This document shows, piece after piece, positions 1-5,873 of a DNA stretch of 8,557 bases. The notes below the pieces were generated by a model. It saw nothing but the letters and a program-made list of their open reading frames with translations. It had not been told where the DNA came from and did not search any database. Both the position numbers and the translations under genes were made by a program. The DNA comes from Planctomycetota bacterium (GTDB lineage Bacteria; Planctomycetota; B129-G9): contig JAUXGI010000027.1 in NCBI GenBank assembly GCA_030622295.1, positions 1 through 8,557 on the forward strand, in the 5' to 3' direction. Numbering within the stretch: the first letter of the stretch is position 1; every line of letters starts with the position of its first letter.

Positions 1-105
1 CCAAAAAACCGCCGTCCGGTCAAACCATGTCGTTCCTGGGAGCGGATATTATTCACGCCTCAACTGCGACACTTTTCGGGAACTGACAAAAATCGTCACC
101 CCTTC
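1..105. other. Left-edge stretch without a recognised gene
   Basis: Plus frames 1 and 2 stay open across this stretch, but they start outside the window and their translations resemble nothing I know. A short frame with an ATG near 27 stops just past 80. I see no clear promoter. ACCCCTT at 98-104 could pair with AAGGGGT at 120-126, competing with the repeat hairpin just to the right. I do not call a gene here. Confidence 0.4.
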
Positions 106-191
106 CCTGATAATACACAAAGGGGTCAGCCCCCTTTTGTTGCTGTTTTCTCTTGTGAGCAAGGGAGGGAGCGATGAGCACGCGCATTCAA
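106..191 (+). repeat. 86-bp leader repeat, copy A (orphan copy)
   Basis: This segment matches 3610-3695 over 86 bases without gaps and with 7 substitutions, about 92% identity by hand count. It carries a hairpin, a purine-rich Shine-Dalgarno stretch, an ATG at 174 and six codons (MSTRIQ, against MSARIQ in the other copy). Similarity ends abruptly at 191, where the sequence becomes the antisense of the PEP-CTERM gene. No -10 element matching the one before copy B lies upstream. Copy A therefore looks like a transplanted or duplicated leader with no gene of its own. The plus-strand frame from its ATG runs to 365 only as antisense of the neighbouring gene. Confidence 0.85.
117..140. other. Stem-loop overlapping the PEP-CTERM stop codon
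   Basis: ACAAAGGGG at 117-125 pairs with CCCCTTTTGT at 131-140, with one bulged T and a five-base loop. On the minus strand the TGA stop of the cysteine-rich PEP-CTERM gene (128-126) lies exactly in the loop. Only a short mixed T stretch follows on that strand, so it is at best a weak intrinsic terminator. It could instead stabilise the mRNA 3' end. Confidence 0.55.
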
Positions 192-1166
192 GCGGAGGCG
201 GAACAACGTTGCGATCAGACCCGTTACCACGAGTGCCGCCGTGAAGGGCTCGGGTACTTGTTGCCCGAGACCATTGGAACAGAACACCTCTCCCTGTGGT
301 TCCGCATCAGATGCGTAAGCGACTATCATCTGGTCTATTACTCCATTATAAGTCATCCCCATTAAGGGGTGCTTCCATGTCGGGTTCTCGGAGCCCGCCG
401 CAAAGCACAGGTAATCGGCCTCAGGCGGCAGGCGCGGCGCAACTTCTTCCATAACCCACGTTGTAAACCACTCTGCTCCACCCTCCCAGGCGAAATAACC
501 GAACCTGTCATACCAGCACATTTCATAAATTCGCTCGTAGGTCAACGCCTCCGCCGGAATACAGTATCCGTTCCAGATGTAGTCGTTAAAAGTCATGTCG
601 ATAGAGGGATGGTCCGCAAAGGGAACGTCCAGATACGTGTCGAACCACATCTGGAACGCAAAGATGGGATTGTCATAGCCATAGCAACCAATGCAAAAGA
701 TTTGGTTCGGCGTGCCGTCAATGTAGCCATATTCTCCGCACGTGACCGGGTCGCCGGGGTTTACCAGGTACTGGTAAGACTCTTTTCCCCTGTAGCCCGG
801 AGTAACGTACCCGTCAAAGTCGATGTCGGTAATAAATACCTCTGTGTCTATCTCAATCTTGTATGATCCCCGCAGGCAGTGAATCCCTTGGGCCCAGAGC
901 GGCGGGTAGTCCGGGTAGATTATCCCGTATGGGTTCATGAACAGGAAAGAGAAACTGCCGTAAGGATTGTAGGTCGGGTAGAAGATGTCGTCCTCTGTGC
1001 GAATCAGATGGTCGCCCGAGACCCCCTCTATCCCCCTGGGTTGCGGCAGCCGGCCGACGTTGTCGGGGTGCGTCAGGAGCGTGAATTCCATCTCAAAACC
1101 CCTCGCCTCGGCACAAAATAGAACCGCAGAGATGAGAACAAGACAGACTGATAATATTCGCATCAT
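126..1166 (-). CDS. Secreted PEP-CTERM protein, cysteine-rich paralog
   Basis: This is a 346-residue exported protein of unrecognised function. A signal peptide covers residues 1-21, with an A-E-A cleavage motif. The domain at about 26-285 is clearly paralogous to the upstream neighbour, sharing GVSGDHLI (48-55), FLFMNPYG (74-81), DFDGYV (116-121) and EVAPRLP (241-247). The tail has VPEP (304-307), a hydrophobic segment to about 322 and arginines, the PEP-CTERM layout recognised by exosortase. The domain has eight cysteines (97, 143, 158, 161, 202, 217, 254, 296), against two in the paralog. The last 21 residues (326-346) are encoded by the repeat at 106-191 and extend past the usual basic end of such tails. 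The start is a double ATG behind a GGAGGAG site. It lies 24 bases after the neighbour's stop, so co-transcription is likely. By eye its base composition is less GC-rich than its neighbours. Confidence 0.88.
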   Translation of the reverse strand: MMRILSVCLVLISAVLFCAEARGFEMEFTLLTHPDNVGRLPQPRGIEGVSGDHLIRTEDDIFYPTYNPYGSFSFLFMNPYGIIYPDYPPLWAQGIHCLRGSYKIEIDTEVFITDIDFDGYVTPGYRGKESYQYLVNPGDPVTCGEYGYIDGTPNQIFCIGCYGYDNPIFAFQMWFDTYLDVPFADHPSIDMTFNDYIWNGYCIPAEALTYERIYEMCWYDRFGYFAWEGGAEWFTTWVMEEVAPRLPPEADYLCFAAGSENPTWKHPLMGMTYNGVIDQMIVAYASDAEPQGEVFCSNGLGQQVPEPFTAALVVTGLIATLFRLRLNARAHRSLPCSQEKTATKGG

Positions 1167-1190
1167 TAGCCTTCTCCTCCGATGAAAATC

Positions 1191-2132
1191 TCACGCCGTT
1201 ATCGTGCTGCGCTGTTTTCTTCGCGCTGCTCCCGCCAACCCTGCCGCGCTGACTGCGAGCAGAATCACTGTTGCCGGCTCCGGGACGGTGGTGTAGGCGA
1301 CCAGTGTCTGACCGACGACGCCATCGGTGGTCATTCCCATCATGGGATGCGTCCAGTCGGGATGGTCCTCTCCCTGGGCGAACATGAGCCACGTTGCGTC
1401 ATCGGGAAGGCGCGGAGCAACTTCATCGAGCAGCCACGCCTCAAAATCCTCCGACGTCCCGCCGTAGTAGCCCAACGGGTCGTTCAGCTCGACCTCGGCC
1501 ATGCCTTCAGGCGTCAATTTGCCGACCGGAATGATGAAGCCGTCCCACACGTAGTTGTCGAACGTGATATCTATGCTCGGATGACCGGCAAAGGGCGTGT
1601 CGAGGTACTGGTCGAAAGTAAGGTCGAGAGCCCAGTTTCCCGCCGCAGAAGCGGAATATGCGCCGCTGTTCGGCAAACCGTCGAGCGGCCCGTAGTTGCC
1701 GTTTGTCGCAGGCTCGCCGGGCTTGACGAGATACTGCGAGGATGTCATGCCGGGCGCCACGTACCCGTCGAAATCCATCTCCTCGAAATCCACATCCCCG
1801 CCAGCGCAAAGGTCCAGGTCCAGAATCAAAGACCCCACCATCGAGTGAATGCCCTTTGCCCAGCCCGGCGGGTAGTCCGGCTCGTGAACGCCGTAGGGGT
1901 TCATGAAGAGAAAAGTGAAGCACCCGTTCGGGTTCAAACTCGGTGAAGTGATGTCGTCGGGGGTCTGGATGAGATGGTCCCCCGAAACGCCTTCCACATT
2001 CTTGGACTGTGGAAGCCATTGCACGTTATCCGCATGGGTTAACAGATTGAACTTTACCGGCTCGGCGAAGGCAACGCCGCACGCAACCGCCAGAAACAGA
2101 ATTACCAAACAAGACTTTGATAACCGTGACAT
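1191..2132 (-). CDS. Secreted PEP-CTERM protein, first paralog
   Basis: This is a 313-residue exported protein with a C-terminal sorting tail and no known catalytic motif that I recognise. I chose the start at 2132 because GGAGG lies 7 bases upstream and the product then opens with a normal signal peptide, cleaved after A-F-A (21-23). An upstream in-frame ATG at 2201 would add 23 residues ahead of that signal. The domain spans about 25-280, with blocks GVSGDHLI (48-55), FLFMNPYG (74-81), DFDGYVAPG (120-128), HPSIDITF (184-191) and HPMMGMT (262-268). The tail is VPEPAT (283-288), a hydrophobic helix and RRK (304-306), a textbook PEP-CTERM signal. It should be cleaved and anchored by an exosortase encoded elsewhere, usually in strains that make exopolysaccharide. 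The two paralogs align almost without gaps in their first 100 residues, so this is a tandem duplication followed by divergence. Confidence 0.92.
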   Translation of the reverse strand: MSRLSKSCLVILFLAVACGVAFAEPVKFNLLTHADNVQWLPQSKNVEGVSGDHLIQTPDDITSPSLNPNGCFTFLFMNPYGVHEPDYPPGWAKGIHSMVGSLILDLDLCAGGDVDFEEMDFDGYVAPGMTSSQYLVKPGEPATNGNYGPLDGLPNSGAYSASAAGNWALDLTFDQYLDTPFAGHPSIDITFDNYVWDGFIIPVGKLTPEGMAEVELNDPLGYYGGTSEDFEAWLLDEVAPRLPDDATWLMFAQGEDHPDWTHPMMGMTTDGVVGQTLVAYTTVPEPATVILLAVSAAGLAGAARRKQRSTITA

Positions 2133-2139
2133 GGCTGTT

Positions 2140-2144
2140 CCTCC
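2140..2144 (-). promoter_or_regulatory. Shine-Dalgarno site setting the start at 2132
   Basis: GGAGG on the minus strand lies 7 bases before the ATG at 2132. It supports the shorter PEP-CTERM protein over the in-frame ATG at 2201, which lies at the very end of the preceding gene. Confidence 0.8.
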
Positions 2145-2197
2145 AAAATGAACGTTACGCAAACAATACCCAAGAGACAGCATGTTTAGACAATCTC

Positions 2198-2740
2198 TCA
2201 CTCTTCATGGTTTGACGCCTTTGCGGCGTGCGAATGCCCGTGGCCCGAATGATGCTCGCCCCTCAGGTGTTCCTCGACCCACTGCGGCAGCGTCGCATCA
2301 GGACGACTGTCGAAGTGCCTGATATACGGCTTGATGTCAACAATGGGCGTTCCGTCCAGCGCATCCAGTCCGTGTACCATCAGCCTGCCGGTCTCAGGTG
2401 AGAAATTCAGCATTTTCACCACCGAGAACCCTATGGGATTCGGCCTCTTCGGCATCCGCGTCGCAAACAGTTTTATTCCGCGTTTCAGGTGATGGTTTTT
2501 CGGCATGCGCCACTCACCCGCCTTATGCAGCCAGAATAACACTATCAAATGTGAATATCCGTCCAGCCCCTTCAATTTGCCCTTGTGGTCCGTTGTCAAC
2601 TCTATAAAGCAATCGCCTTTCGTCCAGCTGTCATGCACATGGCCTACATCCCCGAATTTCTCGTAGGGTGACCGGACGTACCCTATCGGGTGGACTCTAT
2701 ACGTCCGGCTCTCTTTGTCCGTTTCAGCAGCGGATGTCAT
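2198..2740 (-). CDS. trmO: TsaA/TrmO-family tRNA t6A37 methyltransferase
   Basis: This 180-residue protein belongs to the TsaA-like fold. Characterised members (TrmO) use S-adenosylmethionine to N6-methylate threonylcarbamoyladenosine at position 37 of tRNA-Thr in the cytoplasm. Family blocks appear in order: HPIGYVRSPY (17-26), DGYSHLIVLFWLH (60-72), ATRMPKRPNPIGFS (93-106, the SAM-site signature) and DALDGTPIVDIKPY (126-139). At 180 residues it is shorter than the E. coli enzyme and close to the single-domain versions. The C-terminus is unusual: residues 163-178 hold six histidines (HHSGHGHSH, then one more), a possible metal-binding tail. The start at 2740 forms ATGA with the upstream stop, which implies translational coupling. 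A longer frame to 2896 is the antisense or out-of-phase reading of the neighbour. Substrate is inferred from family only. Confidence 0.85.
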   Translation of the reverse strand: MTSAAETDKESRTYRVHPIGYVRSPYEKFGDVGHVHDSWTKGDCFIELTTDHKGKLKGLDGYSHLIVLFWLHKAGEWRMPKNHHLKRGIKLFATRMPKRPNPIGFSVVKMLNFSPETGRLMVHGLDALDGTPIVDIKPYIRHFDSRPDATLPQWVEEHLRGEHHSGHGHSHAAKASNHEE

Positions 2741-3327
2741 TTGACCCTTCGGTCTCGTGCGGATTTCATCCAGGTTTTTGCGGCCGCAACTCCCGCAATT
2801 GTTCCCAGCACGAAGTTGCCGCCGATGACCAGAGCGAGAACCTGTGTCGGGGGTACCGCGGTGTTTGCGTCGCCCGGGTGCCACAACACGCCCCACAACA
2901 GGATTGCTCCTGCTACCCGTGTCGTTGCGAGCACGCCGCCCGAAATCGCGAGCGCCACCCTCCGGCCTGTCTTCGCCGACAGAAGGGTCCAGAGAGCATC
3001 AGCAAGTAGCGCAGACAACACGGGCACGATGAGTGCCACGGGAGAGATGCTCCCGCAGCCGAAAAGACACAATGCCTCGACTATCCCGGCGGCGGTCAAC
3101 GCCCCGAAACTGCGCGTGTATGAGCGCAGCGAAAGCAAGATATAGCAACGCGGCAACGCTACTATCAGGGAGGGCAGAAACATCGGCAGAGCACCCAGTG
3201 CGCGCACCCCGCGCCCGAGCAACAGGCTGACAGCGAAAGCCCCCAGGCCGGTCATCGCGACCAGAGCAACTTCCCGCGCTTTCGCGTAATGCTCTGCCGT
3301 AATCGCAGACTCGTGTACTGTGCTCAC
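2737..3327 (-). CDS. Six-helix membrane protein, ECF transporter S component-like
   Basis: This is a 196-residue integral inner-membrane protein with six predicted helices, at about 20-38, 44-67, 73-92, 93-116, 123-148 and 162-183. Size, helix number and a small-residue-rich first helix (ALVAMTGLGAF) resemble substrate-binding S components of ECF vitamin or metal transporters. I see no residue pattern that names the substrate, and no ATPase or T component is in the window. Another small polytopic membrane family remains possible. I placed the start at the GTG (3327) because GGAGGAGG sits 8 bases upstream. The ATG six codons earlier at 3345 has no spaced Shine-Dalgarno site and would contain that motif inside its own codons. 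The stop overlaps the next start (ATGA), so the two genes are probably co-translated and may act in one process. Confidence 0.75.
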   Translation of the reverse strand: MSTVHESAITAEHYAKAREVALVAMTGLGAFAVSLLLGRGVRALGALPMFLPSLIVALPRCYILLSLRSYTRSFGALTAAGIVEALCLFGCGSISPVALIVPVLSALLADALWTLLSAKTGRRVALAISGGVLATTRVAGAILLWGVLWHPGDANTAVPPTQVLALVIGGNFVLGTIAGVAAAKTWMKSARDRRVK

Positions 3328-3548
3328 TGCCTTATCCTCCTCCATTCACCGGTAATCTCGCGCGCCGAGTAGTCAACCCGGCCGAAAATGCACACAAGCG
3401 ACCGTAACACGTTTATCATAATCGTGACACGACAGGCTGGAATAGTCAAGCCATTTCTCGAAATTTTTTCAAAGGGCTATTCGCCCTGTCTCCTCGCCCC
3501 CTCGCCTGCCAAAATCTTACCCGGAATTCCGAGATGTACCCTTGGATG
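3328..3548. other. Left part of the divergent intergenic region
   Basis: No gene is visible. Two related 9-mers, CGTAACACG (3403-3411) and CGTGACACG (3423-3431), start 20 bases apart. The second lies inside the near-perfect palindrome TCGTGACACGA (3422-3432). Between them the minus strand reads TATGAT (3420-3415), a possible -10 for the leftward genes. The -35 candidates are weak: TTGACT at 3449-3444 is 23 bases away, too far. A small hairpin AGGGC/GCCCT lies at 3473-3487. These are candidates only. Confidence 0.35.
3336..3343 (-). promoter_or_regulatory. Shine-Dalgarno site favouring the GTG start at 3327
   Basis: GGAGGAGG on the minus strand is 8 bases before the GTG at 3327, near-optimal spacing. 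It overlaps codons 1-3 of the alternative ATG start at 3345, which is why I prefer the GTG. Confidence 0.65.
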
Positions 3549-3562
3549 CACCCCCGGGGGTG
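3549..3562. promoter_or_regulatory. 14-bp perfect palindrome, candidate operator
   Basis: CACCCCCGGGGGTG is its own reverse complement over 14 bases. It ends 7 bases before the -35 position of the rightward promoter, a suitable place for a regulator. In a GC-rich genome such palindromes can occur by chance. No regulator gene is in the window. Confidence 0.4.
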
Positions 3563-3569
3563 GCGTTTC

Positions 3570-3597
3570 TTGCATGAAGTGCCGGCGCTGCTATAAT
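3570..3597 (+). promoter_or_regulatory. Sigma-70-type promoter with extended -10
   Basis: The perfect -10 TATAAT (3592-3597) is preceded by TG and one base (3589-3591), an extended -10. A weak -35, TTGCAT (3570-3575), stands 16 bases upstream. The predicted start is near 3603-3605. The leader of the tandem HtrA-like gene would then be about 74 bases and consist almost wholly of repeat copy B. Confidence 0.7.
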
Positions 3598-3609
3598 GGT
3601 ATAGTGCAG

Positions 3610-3695
3610 CCTGATAATACACAAAGGGGTTAGGTCCCTTTTGTTGCAGTTTTCTCTTGTGAGCAAAGGAGGGTGCGATGAGCGCGCGCATTCAA
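3610..3695 (+). repeat. 86-bp leader repeat, copy B (leader of the HtrA-like gene)
   Basis: This is the partner of 106-191, with 79 of 86 positions identical by hand count. It begins a few bases after the predicted transcription start and ends after codon 6 of the gene starting at 3678. It holds the hairpin at 3621-3644, GGAGGG at 3668-3673 four bases before the ATG, and the codons for MSARIQ. The unit therefore corresponds to a complete translational leader rather than a random segment. Whether B is the source of A, or both belong to a wider repeat family, cannot be told from this window. Confidence 0.85.
3621..3644 (+). promoter_or_regulatory. 5' leader hairpin of the HtrA-like gene
   Basis: ACAAAGGGG (3621-3629) pairs with TCCCTTTTGT (3635-3644) around a five-base loop with one bulged T. 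It is the same fold as at 117-140. Of the three differences between copies here, two fall in the loop and the third changes a G-C pair to G-U in plus-strand RNA, so pairing is kept. It lies in the predicted 5' UTR, 23 bases before the Shine-Dalgarno site. A role in mRNA stability or translation control is inference. Confidence 0.5.
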
Positions 3696-5720
3696 TCGAT
3701 GATTGTGTTGTCCGCGGTGATTGCCTTGTGTGCAGCGGCTTCCGGCACGGCGTGCGCGGCAAGCCAGGAGTACGTGAAGGCGTCCAAGACCGCGATGTCG
3801 TATACCGTGAGCGTGGTGGTGGAGAACAGGCACGGGTCCGGTTTCGTCATCAAGGAGGGCAGGGAATACTATGTCGTCACGCATCTGGGTATTATGGGAA
3901 AGGTCCGGAACGTCACGGTTGAGACTTCGGACGGAAAGGAGTACAAGGCCGAACTGCGCGGCTCCAGCCCCGGTGCAGGGCTGGCCGTGCTCCGGCTGCT
4001 TGACGTTAAAGGCTCTTTGACGGCGGCGAAGTTGGGCAAGAGCGACAAACTGGAGATAGGCGAGAAGGTCCTCGCAGTCGGCCGTCCTCAGGGGCGCGGA
4101 TTCTGTGTGACGGCAGGGATAGTCAGCGGCCTGCGCGCGGGCGACGCCGGCGACGGCAAGGACCTGCACTATATCCAGACGGATGCGGCGATTAACGTCG
4201 GCCAGACCGGAGGGCCGCTTGTGAACCTGGACGGCGAAGTCATAGGCATGTGCGTTGTGTACGGCCCCAGGGTCAAGGGCAGGCCGCGCTCCTCGATTGC
4301 AGGCGGACTCAATTTCGCAATACCCATTGATGTTGTTCAAGATGCCATCAGGGAGGTCATACGCCTCGGCGGCGCGCTGGCGACGTTGCGGGACTTCGGC
4401 TTCAGCGGTCTGCAGGACGTAAGCCGCATCTCTATGGAAAAGTTCCGCCTCTTACGAAAAGAAGGAGCGCTGGTGAGAAGCGTGCGCAAGGACAGCCCGG
4501 TGGCGCTGGCCGGTATCAAGGGGGGCGATGTCATCCTGGAGTTTGACGGCAAGACGGTCAAGGATGCAGGGCACCTGAAGAACCTGGTGGAATCCACGCC
4601 CATGGGGTCGAAGGTGTCCGTCAGGTATGTGGGCATTCGCGAGGGAAAGCCGAAGGCCGACAAGACGACCATAGAGTTGCCGGAACCTGAGGACGACGAC
4701 ATCAGTCATGACCGGCCGGCGGAAGAACCCGGCGTCGTTCGGGCGGGCGGGCCGGTATCAGGCATGGAGCACGAAGCGGTGCTCCTGGCTTCTGCTTCGG
4801 GCGAGGCGGCGGAATACGTGAACCCCGTGGTACGCGCCGCTCCCTCGGTCGTCCAGATAGGAGGCGGCGCTTCGGCGGTCTTGCTCTTCAAAGACTTCCG
4901 CTCAGGCGATTCCGCCGTGCGTTACCTTGTTACGGCCGCCCATATGGTCGGCCGGAGCAAGACGGTCAAGGTCACATTCTACAAGAAAGACGGCGGAAAG
5001 TTGAAGCCCGTGGGGACGGAGGGCGAGGTGGTCGGCAGGGACGCCAAGAGCGATATAGCGGTTATCAAGGTGGCCGTGAAGGGATGGCCGGACCCGATTA
5101 AATGCGCGGACGCGAGCAGGGTGGAATACGGCACGGAAGTCCTGGCGATAGGCAACGGTATGGGCTTCACGCCCACTGTGACCGCGGGCATAATCAGCAT
5201 GAAGGAGCAGCGCCCCCGCGACGGCTTCGTCAGAGGCTTCTACACGACCACCGCGCGGGTAATAGGGAGCAACGACGGCGGGGCGGTGGTGGACCCTGCC
5301 GGCAGGCTTGTCGGCATCTGCACCGCGACGGGCGGCGGTTTCAACAAGACGGGGATGAGTTTCGTCATACCGGCGGACATGGTGCGGGATATCGCCCGCC
5401 GGATTATCATCCACGGAAAGGCGAAGTCGGGCTTTCTGGGACTGGATGCCGTGCGTAATCTCTCACGACAGGAGATGAAGGAAAAGAAAATGCGGCACGG
5501 CGTGATGGTGTTGAAGGTGGTGGAATTCAGTCCGGCCGACAAGGGAGGCTTGAAGGATGGGCAAATCATCGTCAGGTTCGACGGTGACTGGGTCAGGAAC
5601 GTCGCGCACCTGAAGGTGCTTGTTGAGGCGGCGCAGGTGGACAAAGAGACCAGCGTGGTGATAATAGACACCGACGGTGAGCGCAAAACCGTCGTGGTCG
5701 AAATAGTCGAGAAGAAATAG
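3678..5720 (+). CDS. Exported tandem HtrA-like (trypsin-PDZ) x2 protein, probable pseudoprotease
   Basis: This 680-residue protein has a signal peptide (cleavage likely after A-C-A, 25-27) and so acts in the periplasm or at the surface. It has two trypsin-like/PDZ modules: protease-like about 36-228 with PDZ 239-335, an acidic linker 333-355, then protease-like about 383-578 with PDZ 583-677. In module 1, HGSGFVI (52-58) and QTDAAIN (167-173) fit HtrA. However, the His position after VVT reads H-L-G, so Gly71 aligns with the His. The Asp position is Gly101, and the serine motif is GQTGG with Thr177. Module 2 keeps His422 (TAAH) and Asp459 (DAKSDIAV), but its serine motif is SNDGG with Asp533. 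Active HtrA enzymes need GNSGG, so neither module is likely to cleave by the usual mechanism. PDZ domains suggest peptide binding, scaffolding or inhibition. The start is well supported by GGAGGG, and transcription probably starts near 3604. Confidence 0.88.
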   Translation: MSARIQSMIVLSAVIALCAAASGTACAASQEYVKASKTAMSYTVSVVVENRHGSGFVIKEGREYYVVTHLGIMGKVRNVTVETSDGKEYKAELRGSSPGAGLAVLRLLDVKGSLTAAKLGKSDKLEIGEKVLAVGRPQGRGFCVTAGIVSGLRAGDAGDGKDLHYIQTDAAINVGQTGGPLVNLDGEVIGMCVVYGPRVKGRPRSSIAGGLNFAIPIDVVQDAIREVIRLGGALATLRDFGFSGLQDVSRISMEKFRLLRKEGALVRSVRKDSPVALAGIKGGDVILEFDGKTVKDAGHLKNLVESTPMGSKVSVRYVGIREGKPKADKTTIELPEPEDDDISHDRPAEEPGVVRAGGPVSGMEHEAVLLASASGEAAEYVNPVVRAAPSVVQIGGGASAVLLFKDFRSGDSAVRYLVTAAHMVGRSKTVKVTFYKKDGGKLKPVGTEGEVVGRDAKSDIAVIKVAVKGWPDPIKCADASRVEYGTEVLAIGNGMGFTPTVTAGIISMKEQRPRDGFVRGFYTTTARVIGSNDGGAVVDPAGRLVGICTATGGGFNKTGMSFVIPADMVRDIARRIIIHGKAKSGFLGLDAVRNLSRQEMKEKKMRHGVMVLKVVEFSPADKGGLKDGQIIVRFDGDWVRNVAHLKVLVEAAQVDKETSVVIIDTDGERKTVVVEIVEKK

Positions 5721-5739
5721 GACTGTGGCAAGAATCACC

Positions 5740-5816
5740 GCGAGGGGGTCAGACGCTGAGGAGGAGTCCCCCCAATACATCGGGGGGACGACGGGAAGGG
5801 TCTGCCCCCCGGTCGC
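5740..5816. repeat. Nested GC-rich inverted-repeat element between genes
   Basis: The inner stem GTCCCCCC (5766-5773) pairs perfectly with GGGGGGAC (5782-5789) over an eight-base loop. Around it, GGGGGTCAGAC (5744-5754) pairs with GTCTGCCCCCC (5800-5810) with one T-C mismatch. GCGA (5740-5743) pairs with TCGC (5813-5816) past a two-base bulge. No T tract follows, so it is not a typical intrinsic terminator. It shares the GGGGTCAG core with the hairpin in repeat copy A. It could be a REP- or MITE-like repeat, or a processing or attenuation structure between the two genes. Confidence 0.6.
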
Positions 5817-5873
5817 AGCCTTCCGGGATAGGCCCTTAGGACGGCCCTGCAGCATGAGCCAGGATACGATTCC

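Noticed and set aside
174..365. 63-codon plus-strand frame with a good Shine-Dalgarno site and ATG
   Set aside because: Only the first six codons come from the leader repeat. The rest is the antisense of the PEP-CTERM gene, and no promoter is visible, so it is a by-product of the duplication.
1110..1166. Possible lipoprotein signal (cysteine 18) in the cysteine-rich PEP-CTERM protein
   Set aside because: The residue before the cysteine is phenylalanine, which does not fit a lipobox. An A-E-A signal peptidase I site follows.
3473..3487. Small AGGGC/GCCCT hairpin next to an A/T run
   Set aside because: The stem is only five pairs and no gene is transcribed into it in the direction that would make it a terminator.
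3630..4340. Long minus-strand frame ending in a tail like that of the PEP-CTERM gene
   Set aside because: The similar tail is the antisense of repeat copy B. The remainder is antisense of the HtrA-like gene and lacks a signal peptide or family motifs.
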